A stretch of 33,959 nucleotides of DNA from Oscillospiraceae bacterium (GTDB lineage: Bacteria > Bacillota > Clostridia > Oscillospirales > JAAYXM01). A model generated the notes under the pieces. That model saw only the letters and a list, made by a program, of their open reading frames with translations, was not told the origin of the DNA and ran no database searches. The DNA lies in assembly GCA_015068085.1 (NCBI GenBank), contig SVLF01000029.1, positions 1-33,959 on the forward strand, given 5' to 3'. Position 1 is the first letter of the stretch; every line of letters begins with the position of its first letter. Positions 1 through 7,696 of this stretch are shown here, piece after piece. The position numbers and the translations under genes were made by a program.

Positions 1-646
1 GAATTTTATCGCCTTCACTCAAGTCAAGCCCTGTTGAATTAAGACTTTCAAAAATCAATTGAGGAACATCTTCGTTGTTAAGCTCAATATTAATGATTTC
101 TAGCTTGAAAATTGCATCGAACAGTTCATCTATTGTAATTTCGCGCTTCTGAATTCGATCATAAAAATAATTATAATTTGCGGTTAGGTTAGATCCTATT
201 ATATAGTTACTTTCGTCGTCAAATAATTTTCCAAAAGCAGTTTGATCATTTTTTACAGGCTTCAATTTAATACGCGTTTCTTTTGGTTGATACTTGTCAA
301 CCAAAAAATCTTCATATATTTGTTTACTGAGATAAGGGTTTGAAGGCTCAATGATTCCTTTGGACATTAAATTATACATAGCTAAAAATAGCAACGAAAC
401 CGTGGTTAATCGCTGTTGTCCATCTATAACTAAATATTCCATATTATGACCGCTCGGATTATACACAGAAACGATACTGCCAAAAAAGTGACTCTTTCTG
501 CCGGCTTTGATAACCTTTACTAAATCATCATAAAGCTGCTTGCAGTTTTCAGTTTTCCAATCATAATTTCTTTGATATACAGGAATAATAAATCGCTTCA
601 TTGAACCCTGCATATATTCAATTAATCTGCATTCTGAGCCTTTCAT
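1..646 (-). CDS. DUF262 (GmrSD-type) protein, N-terminal part, cut by window edge
   Basis: The reading frame is open from an ATG at 646 to the window edge (215 residues seen), so the C-terminus is missing. AGGAGG at 655-660 fits the start. The visible part holds the hallmarks of the DUF262/GmrSD N-terminal domain: IPVYQRNYDW near residue 22, the DGQQRLTT nucleotide-binding motif near residue 80, and LIFESLNSTGLDLSEGD at the end. Family members such as GmrS/GmrD are nucleotide-dependent nucleases that cut modified phage DNA, and many stand-alone DUF262 proteins lie in defence islands. It follows the MATE gene after 28 bases on the same strand. A role in phage defence is inferred from family and neighbours. 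The missing C-terminus (DUF1524 HNH or other) would decide which subtype it is. Confidence 0.85.
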   Translation of the reverse strand, partial: MKGSECRLIEYMQGSMKRFIIPVYQRNYDWKTENCKQLYDDLVKVIKAGRKSHFFGSIVSVYNPSGHNMEYLVIDGQQRLTTVSLLFLAMYNLMSKGIIEPSNPYLSKQIYEDFLVDKYQPKETRIKLKPVKNDQTAFGKLFDDESNYIIGSNLTANYNYFYDRIQKREITIDELFDAIFKLEIINIELNNEDVPQLIFESLNSTGLDLSEGDKI

Positions 647-674
647 TTGTGCAACCTCCTGTAATATGAAAATA

Positions 675-2036
675 TTATTTCTCAATCTCTTTTAACGCTT
701 TTTTGAATTGGAATGTAAAAAGTATTGCCGTAAATGTAACGGCGATTATATCCGCAACGGGTTCTGCCATATAGACCGCTTTTGTTTTGTCTGCAAAAAG
801 TGCCGGCATAATGTAAATCAGCGGAAGAAGCAACACGAACTTTCTTACAACCGCAACAATGATGGAGTTTACCGCCTTGCCGAGGGAGGTAAAGGTCATC
901 TGGCAGGCAATCTGAATGCCGAATAAGCAAAGTCCGCCGAGATAAATCCTGAGCATCGGGGCTGCAAACTTTGCAAGAGCTACATCCGATGTAAATATCT
1001 TGACAAAAGCATCGGGCGCAAGCATAACCGCGGCCCAAAGCGCTATGGAATAGGTAAGGCAAGTGATCAGGAGCAAACGGAAGGTTTTCTTGACTCTTGC
1101 CGCATTTTTTGCGCCGAAGTTGTAGCTTGTTATCGGCTGTGCGCCTTGCGCAATGCCCTGAAGCGGAAGCATTGCAAACTGCATAACGCTCACCATAATC
1201 GTCATTGCGCCGACCGCAATATCACCGCCGTATTTGAGAAGCGATGAATTAAAGCAGACGGAAATAACGCTCTCGCTCGACTGCATTACAAACGCCGCCG
1301 CACCGAGTGCGATGCAAGGCAGGATTATTTTTGCTTCCAGCTTTAAATTCTCACGTCTTATGCGAAGCTGCGTCTTTTTACCGCAAAGGAAAGATATAAT
1401 CCACAAGCAGGAAAGCATTTGCGAAATGATTGTCGCAAGTGCCGCACCGCGAACGCCCATATCAAGACCGAAAATGAATATCGGGTCAAGCGCTATGTTG
1501 CAAACAGCACCGATAATTACCGAAATCATCGAAACACTAGTAAAGCCCTGCGCCGTGATGAATGTATTCATACCCAAGGTCATCTGCACGAACAGAGTAC
1601 CTATCGCATAAATGCTCATATACTCGGTTGCGTAGCCGATTGTGTTTTCGCTCGCACCGAAGGCGAGGAGCAAATCCTTGTTCCATATAAGCAAAACCGC
1701 AGTCAGAACCAAAGATACAACAATTTGCAAACTAAAGCAGTTGCCGAGCGTCTTTTCCGCAGTGTCAATCTTCTTTTCACCCATGAAGATTGATGCTCTC
1801 GGCGCACCGCCCGCGCTTACGAGCGCCGCAAAAGCAGAAACGAGCATAATAAGCGGCATACACACGCCGACACCCGTGAGTGCAAGGCTTCCGTCGCCCG
1901 GCATATGACCTATGTATATGCGGTCAACGATGTTGTAAAGCATATTGATAAGCTGTGCCACCACCGTCGGGATTGACAGCCTGAAAAGAAGCCTTCCGAT
2001 AGGCTCCGTCGCCAAAAATTCTTTTCTGTTTTCCAT
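675..2036 (-). CDS. MATE family multidrug/metabolite exporter
   Basis: This 453-residue membrane protein has about twelve hydrophobic helices and the MATE N-terminal pattern (LLFRLSIPTVVAQLINMLYN, then DRIYIGH). MATE proteins export cationic drugs or metabolites in exchange for Na+ or H+ at the cytoplasmic membrane. The frame is open further upstream, but the ATG at 2036 (MENRKEFLATEPIG) is preferred: AAGGTG at 2047-2052 is well spaced, and this start avoids overlap with the preceding gene, which ends at 2051. It sits 14 bases after the RibD-like reductase in the same polycistron. Its codons look more GC-rich than those of the restriction and membrane genes further upstream, so it may be cargo of different origin. 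The substrate cannot be read from the sequence. Confidence 0.9.
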   Translation of the reverse strand: MENRKEFLATEPIGRLLFRLSIPTVVAQLINMLYNIVDRIYIGHMPGDGSLALTGVGVCMPLIMLVSAFAALVSAGGAPRASIFMGEKKIDTAEKTLGNCFSLQIVVSLVLTAVLLIWNKDLLLAFGASENTIGYATEYMSIYAIGTLFVQMTLGMNTFITAQGFTSVSMISVIIGAVCNIALDPIFIFGLDMGVRGAALATIISQMLSCLWIISFLCGKKTQLRIRRENLKLEAKIILPCIALGAAAFVMQSSESVISVCFNSSLLKYGGDIAVGAMTIMVSVMQFAMLPLQGIAQGAQPITSYNFGAKNAARVKKTFRLLLITCLTYSIALWAAVMLAPDAFVKIFTSDVALAKFAAPMLRIYLGGLCLFGIQIACQMTFTSLGKAVNSIIVAVVRKFVLLLPLIYIMPALFADKTKAVYMAEPVADIIAVTFTAILFTFQFKKALKEIEK

Positions 2037-2050
2037 TTTACTAAAACACC

Positions 2051-2755
2051 TTATTTTCGCTTGTAGTTTAACCAAATTACGCTACTGTTGTACTGCTTGA
2101 TTTCTTTTAATTCAAAGTCTGAAACCGAGCTTGCCATAAAGAGTGGCTTATCTTCTGCATCTGCAACAATCGGCGCAACGACAAGACTTAACTCGTCAAT
2201 CACACCTGCGCGCTCAAAATAGCCGTTTACAATGCTTCCACCCTCTAATAGCAGGGAAGAAATATCTGTAAGGCTATATAGCTTTGCAGTTGCGATGTGA
2301 ACATCAATTTCGGTTTCACCTGCGAAGATATACGGAATCTCCATAGCCTGTAAATAGCCGAGATACCGCCCGTCAGCCTGCTCGGTAAGGACTTCGATTA
2401 TCTGCGCATTGTTATATCCCGGGTCTTCGTCAATAATTTTATTGCTTTTCCAGCCGAGCTTGCCTTTCGGATCAAAGCTGACGGCATAGAAGCCGGATAA
2501 ATTATCGGGGATAAAATCATCTTTGCTTTCGATAAGCGGATATTCCGTTAAATCGGGATACCAACCGCCGGTGAAGCTGCTTTCCATCGTCACACGACCG
2601 CAGATAAAGCCGTTTGCACCGTTTCTATTGTATTCACTGTTTAATTCATAATAAACATCCGTCGCCGCCTCGCACTCCGCTCGGGATAAAAACTCCCCCG
2701 TAACCTTCCCGTCAATGGAAGTTACCATATGGCAAATTATGTATGGTTTAGGCAC
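2051..2755 (-). CDS. RibD C-terminal / dihydrofolate reductase-like NADPH reductase
   Basis: The 234-residue protein matches the RibD C-terminal (DHFR-like) fold: an N-terminal ICHMVTSIDGK strand-loop, FICGRVTMESS near residue 50, and LLLEGGSIVNG near residue 170, the usual pyridine nucleotide-binding stretch. RibD C-terminal enzymes reduce the ribose of a riboflavin precursor. Free-standing versions such as this one, without the deaminase domain, are often of unknown substrate and are annotated as dihydrofolate reductase family proteins. The start is GTG at 2755, placed five bases after a GAGGTG site. It lies four bases after the zinc-ribbon gene and 14 before the MATE gene, so it is probably co-transcribed. 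It is unlikely to be the main riboflavin enzyme because no other rib gene is near. Confidence 0.82.
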   Translation of the reverse strand: MPKPYIICHMVTSIDGKVTGEFLSRAECEAATDVYYELNSEYNRNGANGFICGRVTMESSFTGGWYPDLTEYPLIESKDDFIPDNLSGFYAVSFDPKGKLGWKSNKIIDEDPGYNNAQIIEVLTEQADGRYLGYLQAMEIPYIFAGETEIDVHIATAKLYSLTDISSLLLEGGSIVNGYFERAGVIDELSLVVAPIVADAEDKPLFMASSVSDFELKEIKQYNSSVIWLNYKRK

Positions 2756-2759
2756 GTAA

Positions 2760-2957
2760 TCACCTCTTGTTATATTGCATCGGCTGCATTGTGGTAATTA
2801 TTTCTTCAACAGTTAAGTTTTCCTCTTTGGTAAGTTCACGGCCTGAACTCATCCAAAACCTGCTATGACAATTCTGACACACGAAGAAGTGTTCAAATCG
2901 GTCATATCGGTCTTTGATGAGTATTATTTCATCTTTGCATTTGGGACAAAACAGCAT
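2760..2957 (-). CDS. Small zinc-ribbon protein, 65 residues
   Basis: This short protein has two CxxC knuckles (C4-C7 and C27-C30) spaced as in a zinc ribbon, followed by a charged helical tail. The function is unknown; such ribbons usually bind nucleic acid or a partner protein. The frame continues upstream into the end of the Gp37-like gene. The ATG at 2957 is preferred because it begins just before the first Cys pair, lies 19 bases after the upstream stop, and has AGGAGA about 12 bases ahead, somewhat far but the only candidate. Its place directly after the TcmP/three-Cys pair suggests it may be an accessory part of that cassette; this is inference. A chance open frame is unlikely given the paired CxxC motifs. 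Confidence 0.6.
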   Translation of the reverse strand: MLFCPKCKDEIILIKDRYDRFEHFFVCQNCHSRFWMSSGRELTKEENLTVEEIITTMQPMQYNKR

Positions 2958-2976
2958 ATGTATACTACTTCTCCTG

Positions 2977-3696
2977 TCATTTTTTACTTTTTTTGGTTTT
3001 GGGATACTGTTTATATTCGTGTCCTTGTAACATACTACCGCTTTTTTTCTTGTTTTTTCCACCCCATTGTTTAAAGAAAAAGGGAATGTTTTTTTCTTTA
3101 GCAAGATCTCGAAGTTCTATCACCCACGATTCTTCCATTGCTCTGCTTTGTGAGCCGGATTCTCCTCCCACGATAAGCCAATCAATACCATCAAGATTGA
3201 TGTTTGAAATGGATTCCAGTAGTGGCTCTGCAGAGACGAATTTTATTTGTGCACCTGTTGTTTTCAAATCTTCACATCTTTGGATTGCTTCTTTATTTTC
3301 TACTGATACACCCATCCAAATGTTACTCGTCCAGTTAATTTTAGATGAAAGTTTTACTAAGCGCTTACTTCGCTTTGTAAGTACTTGAAATGTATGTTGA
3401 GACGCAGCATTCATCGTCGCAAAGATCGACAAAATATCCTCGTCCGGTACATCCTTGTGAAAAAGATCAGACATAGAATTAACAAAAACCATCTTGGGAT
3501 TTTTCCATTTCAAGGGTTTATCAAACAAATCTCGATGCACAGTAACCTTAAAGCCATTCTCGTAACGAGGACATTTCATTGCTTGCAATCTTCGTGCAAA
3601 TACAGCAGCATAGCAATGTTCACAACCTGCAGAGAATTTAGTGCACCCTGTTACTGGGTTCCAAGTTTCTTCTGTCCATTCTATTTTTGTACCCAT
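2977..3696 (-). CDS. Three-Cys-motif protein, DUF5131 / phage Gp37-Gp68 family
   Basis: The 239-residue protein opens with the family signature TKIEWTEETWNPVTGC and carries Cys18, Cys25 and Cys28 in a CX6CX2C arrangement, then VFVNSMSDLFH near residue 70, TKRSKRL near 106, WMGVSVEN near 125 and GGESG near 180. This is the DUF5131/Gp37-Gp68 family, a distant relative of radical-SAM TIM barrels whose three cysteines could hold a metal centre; its biochemical role is not settled. It occurs beside TcmP in many genomes, as here. The ATG shares its first base with the stop of tcmP (TAATG at 3698-3694), a sign of coupled translation. The lysine-rich C-terminus (KKSGS, KTKKSKK) may touch nucleic acid. 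Family assignment is firm; function is open. Confidence 0.88.
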   Translation of the reverse strand: MGTKIEWTEETWNPVTGCTKFSAGCEHCYAAVFARRLQAMKCPRYENGFKVTVHRDLFDKPLKWKNPKMVFVNSMSDLFHKDVPDEDILSIFATMNAASQHTFQVLTKRSKRLVKLSSKINWTSNIWMGVSVENKEAIQRCEDLKTTGAQIKFVSAEPLLESISNINLDGIDWLIVGGESGSQSRAMEESWVIELRDLAKEKNIPFFFKQWGGKNKKKSGSMLQGHEYKQYPKTKKSKK

Positions 3697-4835
3697 TATC
3701 GTCCTACTCCTTGTGTATCAGTAAAAATCACTTTCCCACCTTTGGAAAATTTAACACCAAAAAACTGCTTTAGCTCCCTCTTAATATCATCCTTGTATCC
3801 ATCACTTGGAAAAATGGGATGGGCGTCAAGTTCATCATATATTTCATTCAGTTCTACTTCACCACGTGCGCTATAGTTTTTATGAATATACTTGGCGATA
3901 TCGTGGATAAAATAGCATTGCTCATCCGTTTGAACATCTGATGTACCATCTCCATCCAAATCCAATGTGAGTTGATTCTCTAATCCATGCGTATTCTTCA
4001 AGGATGACTTGTTGCCGAAGGTTTGCCATGCGACCTTTTTATAAAGCTTTATACCTTCAACACTTGCACTACAGTGAATAAGACTGTACAGTTTTCCATT
4101 TGTTCTATTATAAAAAGCGAAAGGCGAGACGTAATATGAAGATTTGTGCACATTGTTCTGGATAATCGAAAGTACAATCTTATCGAGATCGTCTCTACTT
4201 GCATTTAGCAAAGATTCGATATTTCTTCGATATGTCTCCTCGTATCTTTCTGCTGCACCAGTTTTCTTGGCTTGTGAAATTCCACGAATAGTATCGGAGG
4301 ACATATGGTTAATAATAACCTCACCCCAACGGTTCAAATAAGGCGTAATGGCATCCCAATCAATGGAGGCGTTGTAAGGATCGTATAGAAGCAATGTATG
4401 GTATTTATTTTTATACGAATTCAAATCCAACTCTCGAAGGAAATCGTTGCAATCTTGATTTTTGTAATAAACCTCAATGCGATCAAGTTGCAACTTTTCA
4501 ATTTCATCTTTGAGATAATCAACCCTTGCCGATTCCAAATCATTAAAAACCAAAATCGCTTTCTTGCTCGGGTAATTGGCAAAAACCTTGTTAAGACATT
4601 GAGCTACGCGTAATGCTGTGCCTTCTACACGATTACCATTGATATCCCGATACACTCCGCTATTAGACATACAGTCAATAAAGATTACGCCACTTGCGGG
4701 AGCATATCCTGGATTGCCACGATAGTTGAGGATTTTGTAAGCCCAAGCCTCCACATACTTTTCTATCAGCTCAAACTTTTTAATGGTGTGCGGTTTTGCT
4801 TCGGTTATAATTTCAACTTTTTTCGTTCTTGCCAA
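3696..4835 (-). CDS. tcmP: Three-Cys-motif partner protein TcmP
   Basis: The 379-residue protein has the TcmP layout: an N-terminal helix pair (KPHTIKKFELIEKYVEAW), a Rossmann-like core (FIDCMSNSGVY near residue 51, AILVFNDLE near 93, LLLYDPYNASIDWDAI near 150) and a C-terminal winged-helix region. TcmP proteins are named for their constant neighbour, the three-Cys protein that follows here with a one-base overlap. In many relatives the first core motif reads like a methyltransferase glycine loop (DLFAGPG); here it is DCMSNSG, so S-adenosylmethionine binding is doubtful. The start is TTG at 4835, six bases after GGAGGTG. It follows the Res gene by 26 bases. The pair is often found in mobile and defence regions, but no activity is established. 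Confidence 0.85.
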   Translation of the reverse strand: MARTKKVEIITEAKPHTIKKFELIEKYVEAWAYKILNYRGNPGYAPASGVIFIDCMSNSGVYRDINGNRVEGTALRVAQCLNKVFANYPSKKAILVFNDLESARVDYLKDEIEKLQLDRIEVYYKNQDCNDFLRELDLNSYKNKYHTLLLYDPYNASIDWDAITPYLNRWGEVIINHMSSDTIRGISQAKKTGAAERYEETYRRNIESLLNASRDDLDKIVLSIIQNNVHKSSYYVSPFAFYNRTNGKLYSLIHCSASVEGIKLYKKVAWQTFGNKSSLKNTHGLENQLTLDLDGDGTSDVQTDEQCYFIHDIAKYIHKNYSARGEVELNEIYDELDAHPIFPSDGYKDDIKRELKQFFGVKFSKGGKVIFTDTQGVGR

Positions 4836-4861
4836 TTATCTCACCTCCAATGAGAAAAATA

Positions 4862-7693
4862 TTACATAAAGAATCCGTCTGTATCAAAGATATGGTCAAG
4901 CTCGTCGTTATTTATTGCTCTTGAAACCTTATCTCTTACGGCACTCATAGACATATCAAGTCGTTTAAATCTGTTTTTGCCCGAGATATCTTTAGCCATA
5001 CGGATAAGCTGTATACGACCAACGCCGGGGTTCTGACGAGCGTATTCTGCAAATCCTTTTGCTTTGCCGAGATTATCAATGTACTCGGGATTGTGAGGTT
5101 CAAGAATATCAATAACATAACCAGAAACCATATCCTTACGAACAATAATAAAGTCAGGATATGCCGGTTTCGCTTCGTTGTCCATCTCATAAGGAATACA
5201 GAGAGACCACGATTTTCTCGACGGGTTGCGTAACCAACAAACAAAATCTGGATTCTTTTCTTCCTCCGCGATAACGCCTTCTTCCCATCCGTTCAATTTC
5301 ATAACGGCTGTTCCGGTATTTGCGTTAACAAACAAGTGATTGCTGTACTCCTTGCCGCCATCCTCGTGAGCAACCTGAATGGTTTCTGGTAAACGGAAGT
5401 TGTGCTTACTTACAATATCACCGTCCGAAACAATACTGTCGTACTGTCTGCGGAAACGATCGGAATCAATTCTCGCGATGTATCTACGATAGGCATCGTT
5501 AAGACTGTGGAATTTTGCTTCTGCATAATTGTGCAAGTTTTTAATGCATTCATCGTCAGCAGCGAAGATAATAACGTCGATTTTGTAAGCGTTCGGCTCA
5601 TTCACATCAAAATATTGACGACCATATTCATTTGCTACACCTTCGTTTCCAAGTTTAGTTTCCGCAAGACGAAATTGGCGATCAATATCAGTATCAGTGG
5701 TTGTAAATAAATCATGAATCGAATAGTTATCAACTGTTTCACCAAATACGTCAAATATTTGTGTTGAGAGTTTAAATTGCTGAACCATCTCTGCAAGAAC
5801 GTTATATTTTTCAGTCGACTTTAATCCCTCGGTATAGTCATGGATCATACAAACAATTTCGGCAACAACTTCCTTAGATGCTGTTTTGCAAAGCTCAGTT
5901 TGCACAAGCAAGCGTGCCATTTTATAGAGCGATGCAAGATAATTTGAGATTCTTACACTTCTTACATCGTAAGTCAACAAACCATAATCGTTAATAAATT
6001 TCATCACAGCTTCGCGATCAAAAATATCTGTAAATTCTTCAACTTCTACAACGGAAGGTTGTTCAGTGATATCAGTAACTTGATTTGTATTGACAACATC
6101 TGCAGGTGTATTATCAACACTTGTAGGAGATGAAGTTGTTGTAGGAGCATTTGTAAACGATACTACAGGTGTTGTTGCAGTGTCAACACTCACAGATGTT
6201 GTAGGTGTATCACTTGCGGTTATCAACGCTTCCTCGGGGGTAGTGTTGTCAAACAATGTCATCTGTCCCGGAGCAACATAATTCGTTGGGGTTCGATGCC
6301 TTGTTGGTCGAATAGTTAACGTTTCATATACTTTTTCATCAAGAGATTCGCCAACAATATCTGTAGGAATATTGCCGCCTTCGGCACTTTGTAGTTCTTC
6401 GACTACTTTTTGAACAGTATCTGCATCGAAATAAGGTAAATACAGATGCACATCGTTAAGCACCTCATCTACTAATATTCTTGTTTGCATAGGAGTACGT
6501 ACCATACGACCAAGCAACTGTGCAATATAAGTTGCGTCCTTTGCATGACGGAAGGACATCATTGTTTCGGCTCTGGGGCAGTCCCATCCCGTAGAAAGAT
6601 TTTCTTTGAAGAAAACCACTTTAATGTTTTTATCCTCAGCAATGCGAGAGGGCTCCTCATAACGTACGTTCAAACCGTTTACTGTAATGGCTGTAGAGGT
6701 TTGACCAAATGTGTGAACGACCTCTCCCTCGGAGAAATGAAATCCTGTTCTTTCCTCAATCTTACGAAGGCAATCATCAATATCTGTGTCTGAGACGCGA
6801 TCGCTAGTACCGTTCAATACTTGAACAACGAAAACAGGGTTAACGTAAGCATAGTGTTGCTCACGGCAATACTGCGTCCAGTGATCCCATTTTTGTTTCC
6901 AATCATCTGCCGCAGCTTGAAGAACGGCCATATCTTTATTGAGAGAACTTTCTTCAGGATATGTAATAACGATTCTATCTTTCAAAAGTCCTGAAGCACG
7001 AACTTCATCTGCTGTTACTACAACCTTATGTATCGTAGAAGAAGTTCCCTCTACAAGACGATTAAAGCGCTCAGATGTTGCCGACATACCAATAACAACC
7101 GGCATAGGAGCAAGGTTATCTTCTGAACTACCTTTAAGGAATTTTTGCATAATTGTAGTAGCACGACTTGCTTCACGACCCTGCATTCCTCTGTGTGCTT
7201 CATCAATGATAAGATACAATCTGTCACTTTTTTCTCGCGCTGTATTGGCAAGTGTTTCCCAAATCGTGTATTGTCTTGTGTCGCTGTGCTTAGTTAAATT
7301 GGAACTTTTACCAAGCTTCTGAGTGTTGAGAAAATAGATATGTCCGTCCTCTAACACTTCACGGTCAAAAGTTTCCTCCGTAATGGTAACGCACTGATCA
7401 AGACGGATTTTATCTGCTTTTAGATCGATTTTTTGTTTAGACTGCTCATTAAGCTGTGGAGAATCTGAAAGCCAAACAAAGATAGCATTCTGCTGATCGG
7501 GATAAATATCATCACCAAAATAGATGGATTCCATTAATGAAGCCATAATGATTGTCTTACCCGCGCCCGTAGGAGCAGTAAACGACACAACCTGCGGAGA
7601 ATGAGTGCGACGAAAACTGCCAAGTGCCTCTGCGCTTTGCATCCTTAGTCCCGCAAGAGCTTTTTTTTGAAAAGAAAATAATTCAACTTTCAT
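4862..7693 (-). CDS. DEAD/DEAH-box helicase-nuclease, type III restriction Res-like subunit
   Basis: This 943-residue protein has a superfamily 2 helicase core: Walker A APTGAGKT at residues 40-47, DEAH at 164-167, GMSAT at 202-206, and a second helicase half with FKENLSTGWDCPRAE and QLLGRMVRTP. A Thr/Ser/Val-rich linker follows at about 475-560. Near the C-terminus PDF (846-848) and DILEPH (862-867) give a PD-(D/E)xK-like nuclease signature in which the usual final Lys is replaced by His, as in some Res relatives. With the Mod-like gene just upstream (three-base gap) it would form a type III-like restriction-modification system that cuts unmodified DNA after ATP-driven movement. The ATG at 7693 follows GGGAGG. 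The order Mod then Res is usual for type III systems. Confidence 0.85.
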   Translation of the reverse strand: MKVELFSFQKKALAGLRMQSAEALGSFRRTHSPQVVSFTAPTGAGKTIIMASLMESIYFGDDIYPDQQNAIFVWLSDSPQLNEQSKQKIDLKADKIRLDQCVTITEETFDREVLEDGHIYFLNTQKLGKSSNLTKHSDTRQYTIWETLANTAREKSDRLYLIIDEAHRGMQGREASRATTIMQKFLKGSSEDNLAPMPVVIGMSATSERFNRLVEGTSSTIHKVVVTADEVRASGLLKDRIVITYPEESSLNKDMAVLQAAADDWKQKWDHWTQYCREQHYAYVNPVFVVQVLNGTSDRVSDTDIDDCLRKIEERTGFHFSEGEVVHTFGQTSTAITVNGLNVRYEEPSRIAEDKNIKVVFFKENLSTGWDCPRAETMMSFRHAKDATYIAQLLGRMVRTPMQTRILVDEVLNDVHLYLPYFDADTVQKVVEELQSAEGGNIPTDIVGESLDEKVYETLTIRPTRHRTPTNYVAPGQMTLFDNTTPEEALITASDTPTTSVSVDTATTPVVSFTNAPTTTSSPTSVDNTPADVVNTNQVTDITEQPSVVEVEEFTDIFDREAVMKFINDYGLLTYDVRSVRISNYLASLYKMARLLVQTELCKTASKEVVAEIVCMIHDYTEGLKSTEKYNVLAEMVQQFKLSTQIFDVFGETVDNYSIHDLFTTTDTDIDRQFRLAETKLGNEGVANEYGRQYFDVNEPNAYKIDVIIFAADDECIKNLHNYAEAKFHSLNDAYRRYIARIDSDRFRRQYDSIVSDGDIVSKHNFRLPETIQVAHEDGGKEYSNHLFVNANTGTAVMKLNGWEEGVIAEEEKNPDFVCWLRNPSRKSWSLCIPYEMDNEAKPAYPDFIIVRKDMVSGYVIDILEPHNPEYIDNLGKAKGFAEYARQNPGVGRIQLIRMAKDISGKNRFKRLDMSMSAVRDKVSRAINNDELDHIFDTDGFFM

Positions 7694-7696
7694 TTG

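Noticed and set aside
682-1908. Several plus-strand frames opposite the MATE gene
   Set aside because: They are antisense shadows with no ribosome sites, and the minus-strand MATE reading is unambiguous.
6090-6281. Low-complexity Val/Gly-rich plus-strand frame opposite the helicase gene
   Set aside because: It is the mirror of the Thr-rich linker of the Res-like protein and has no start signals of its own.
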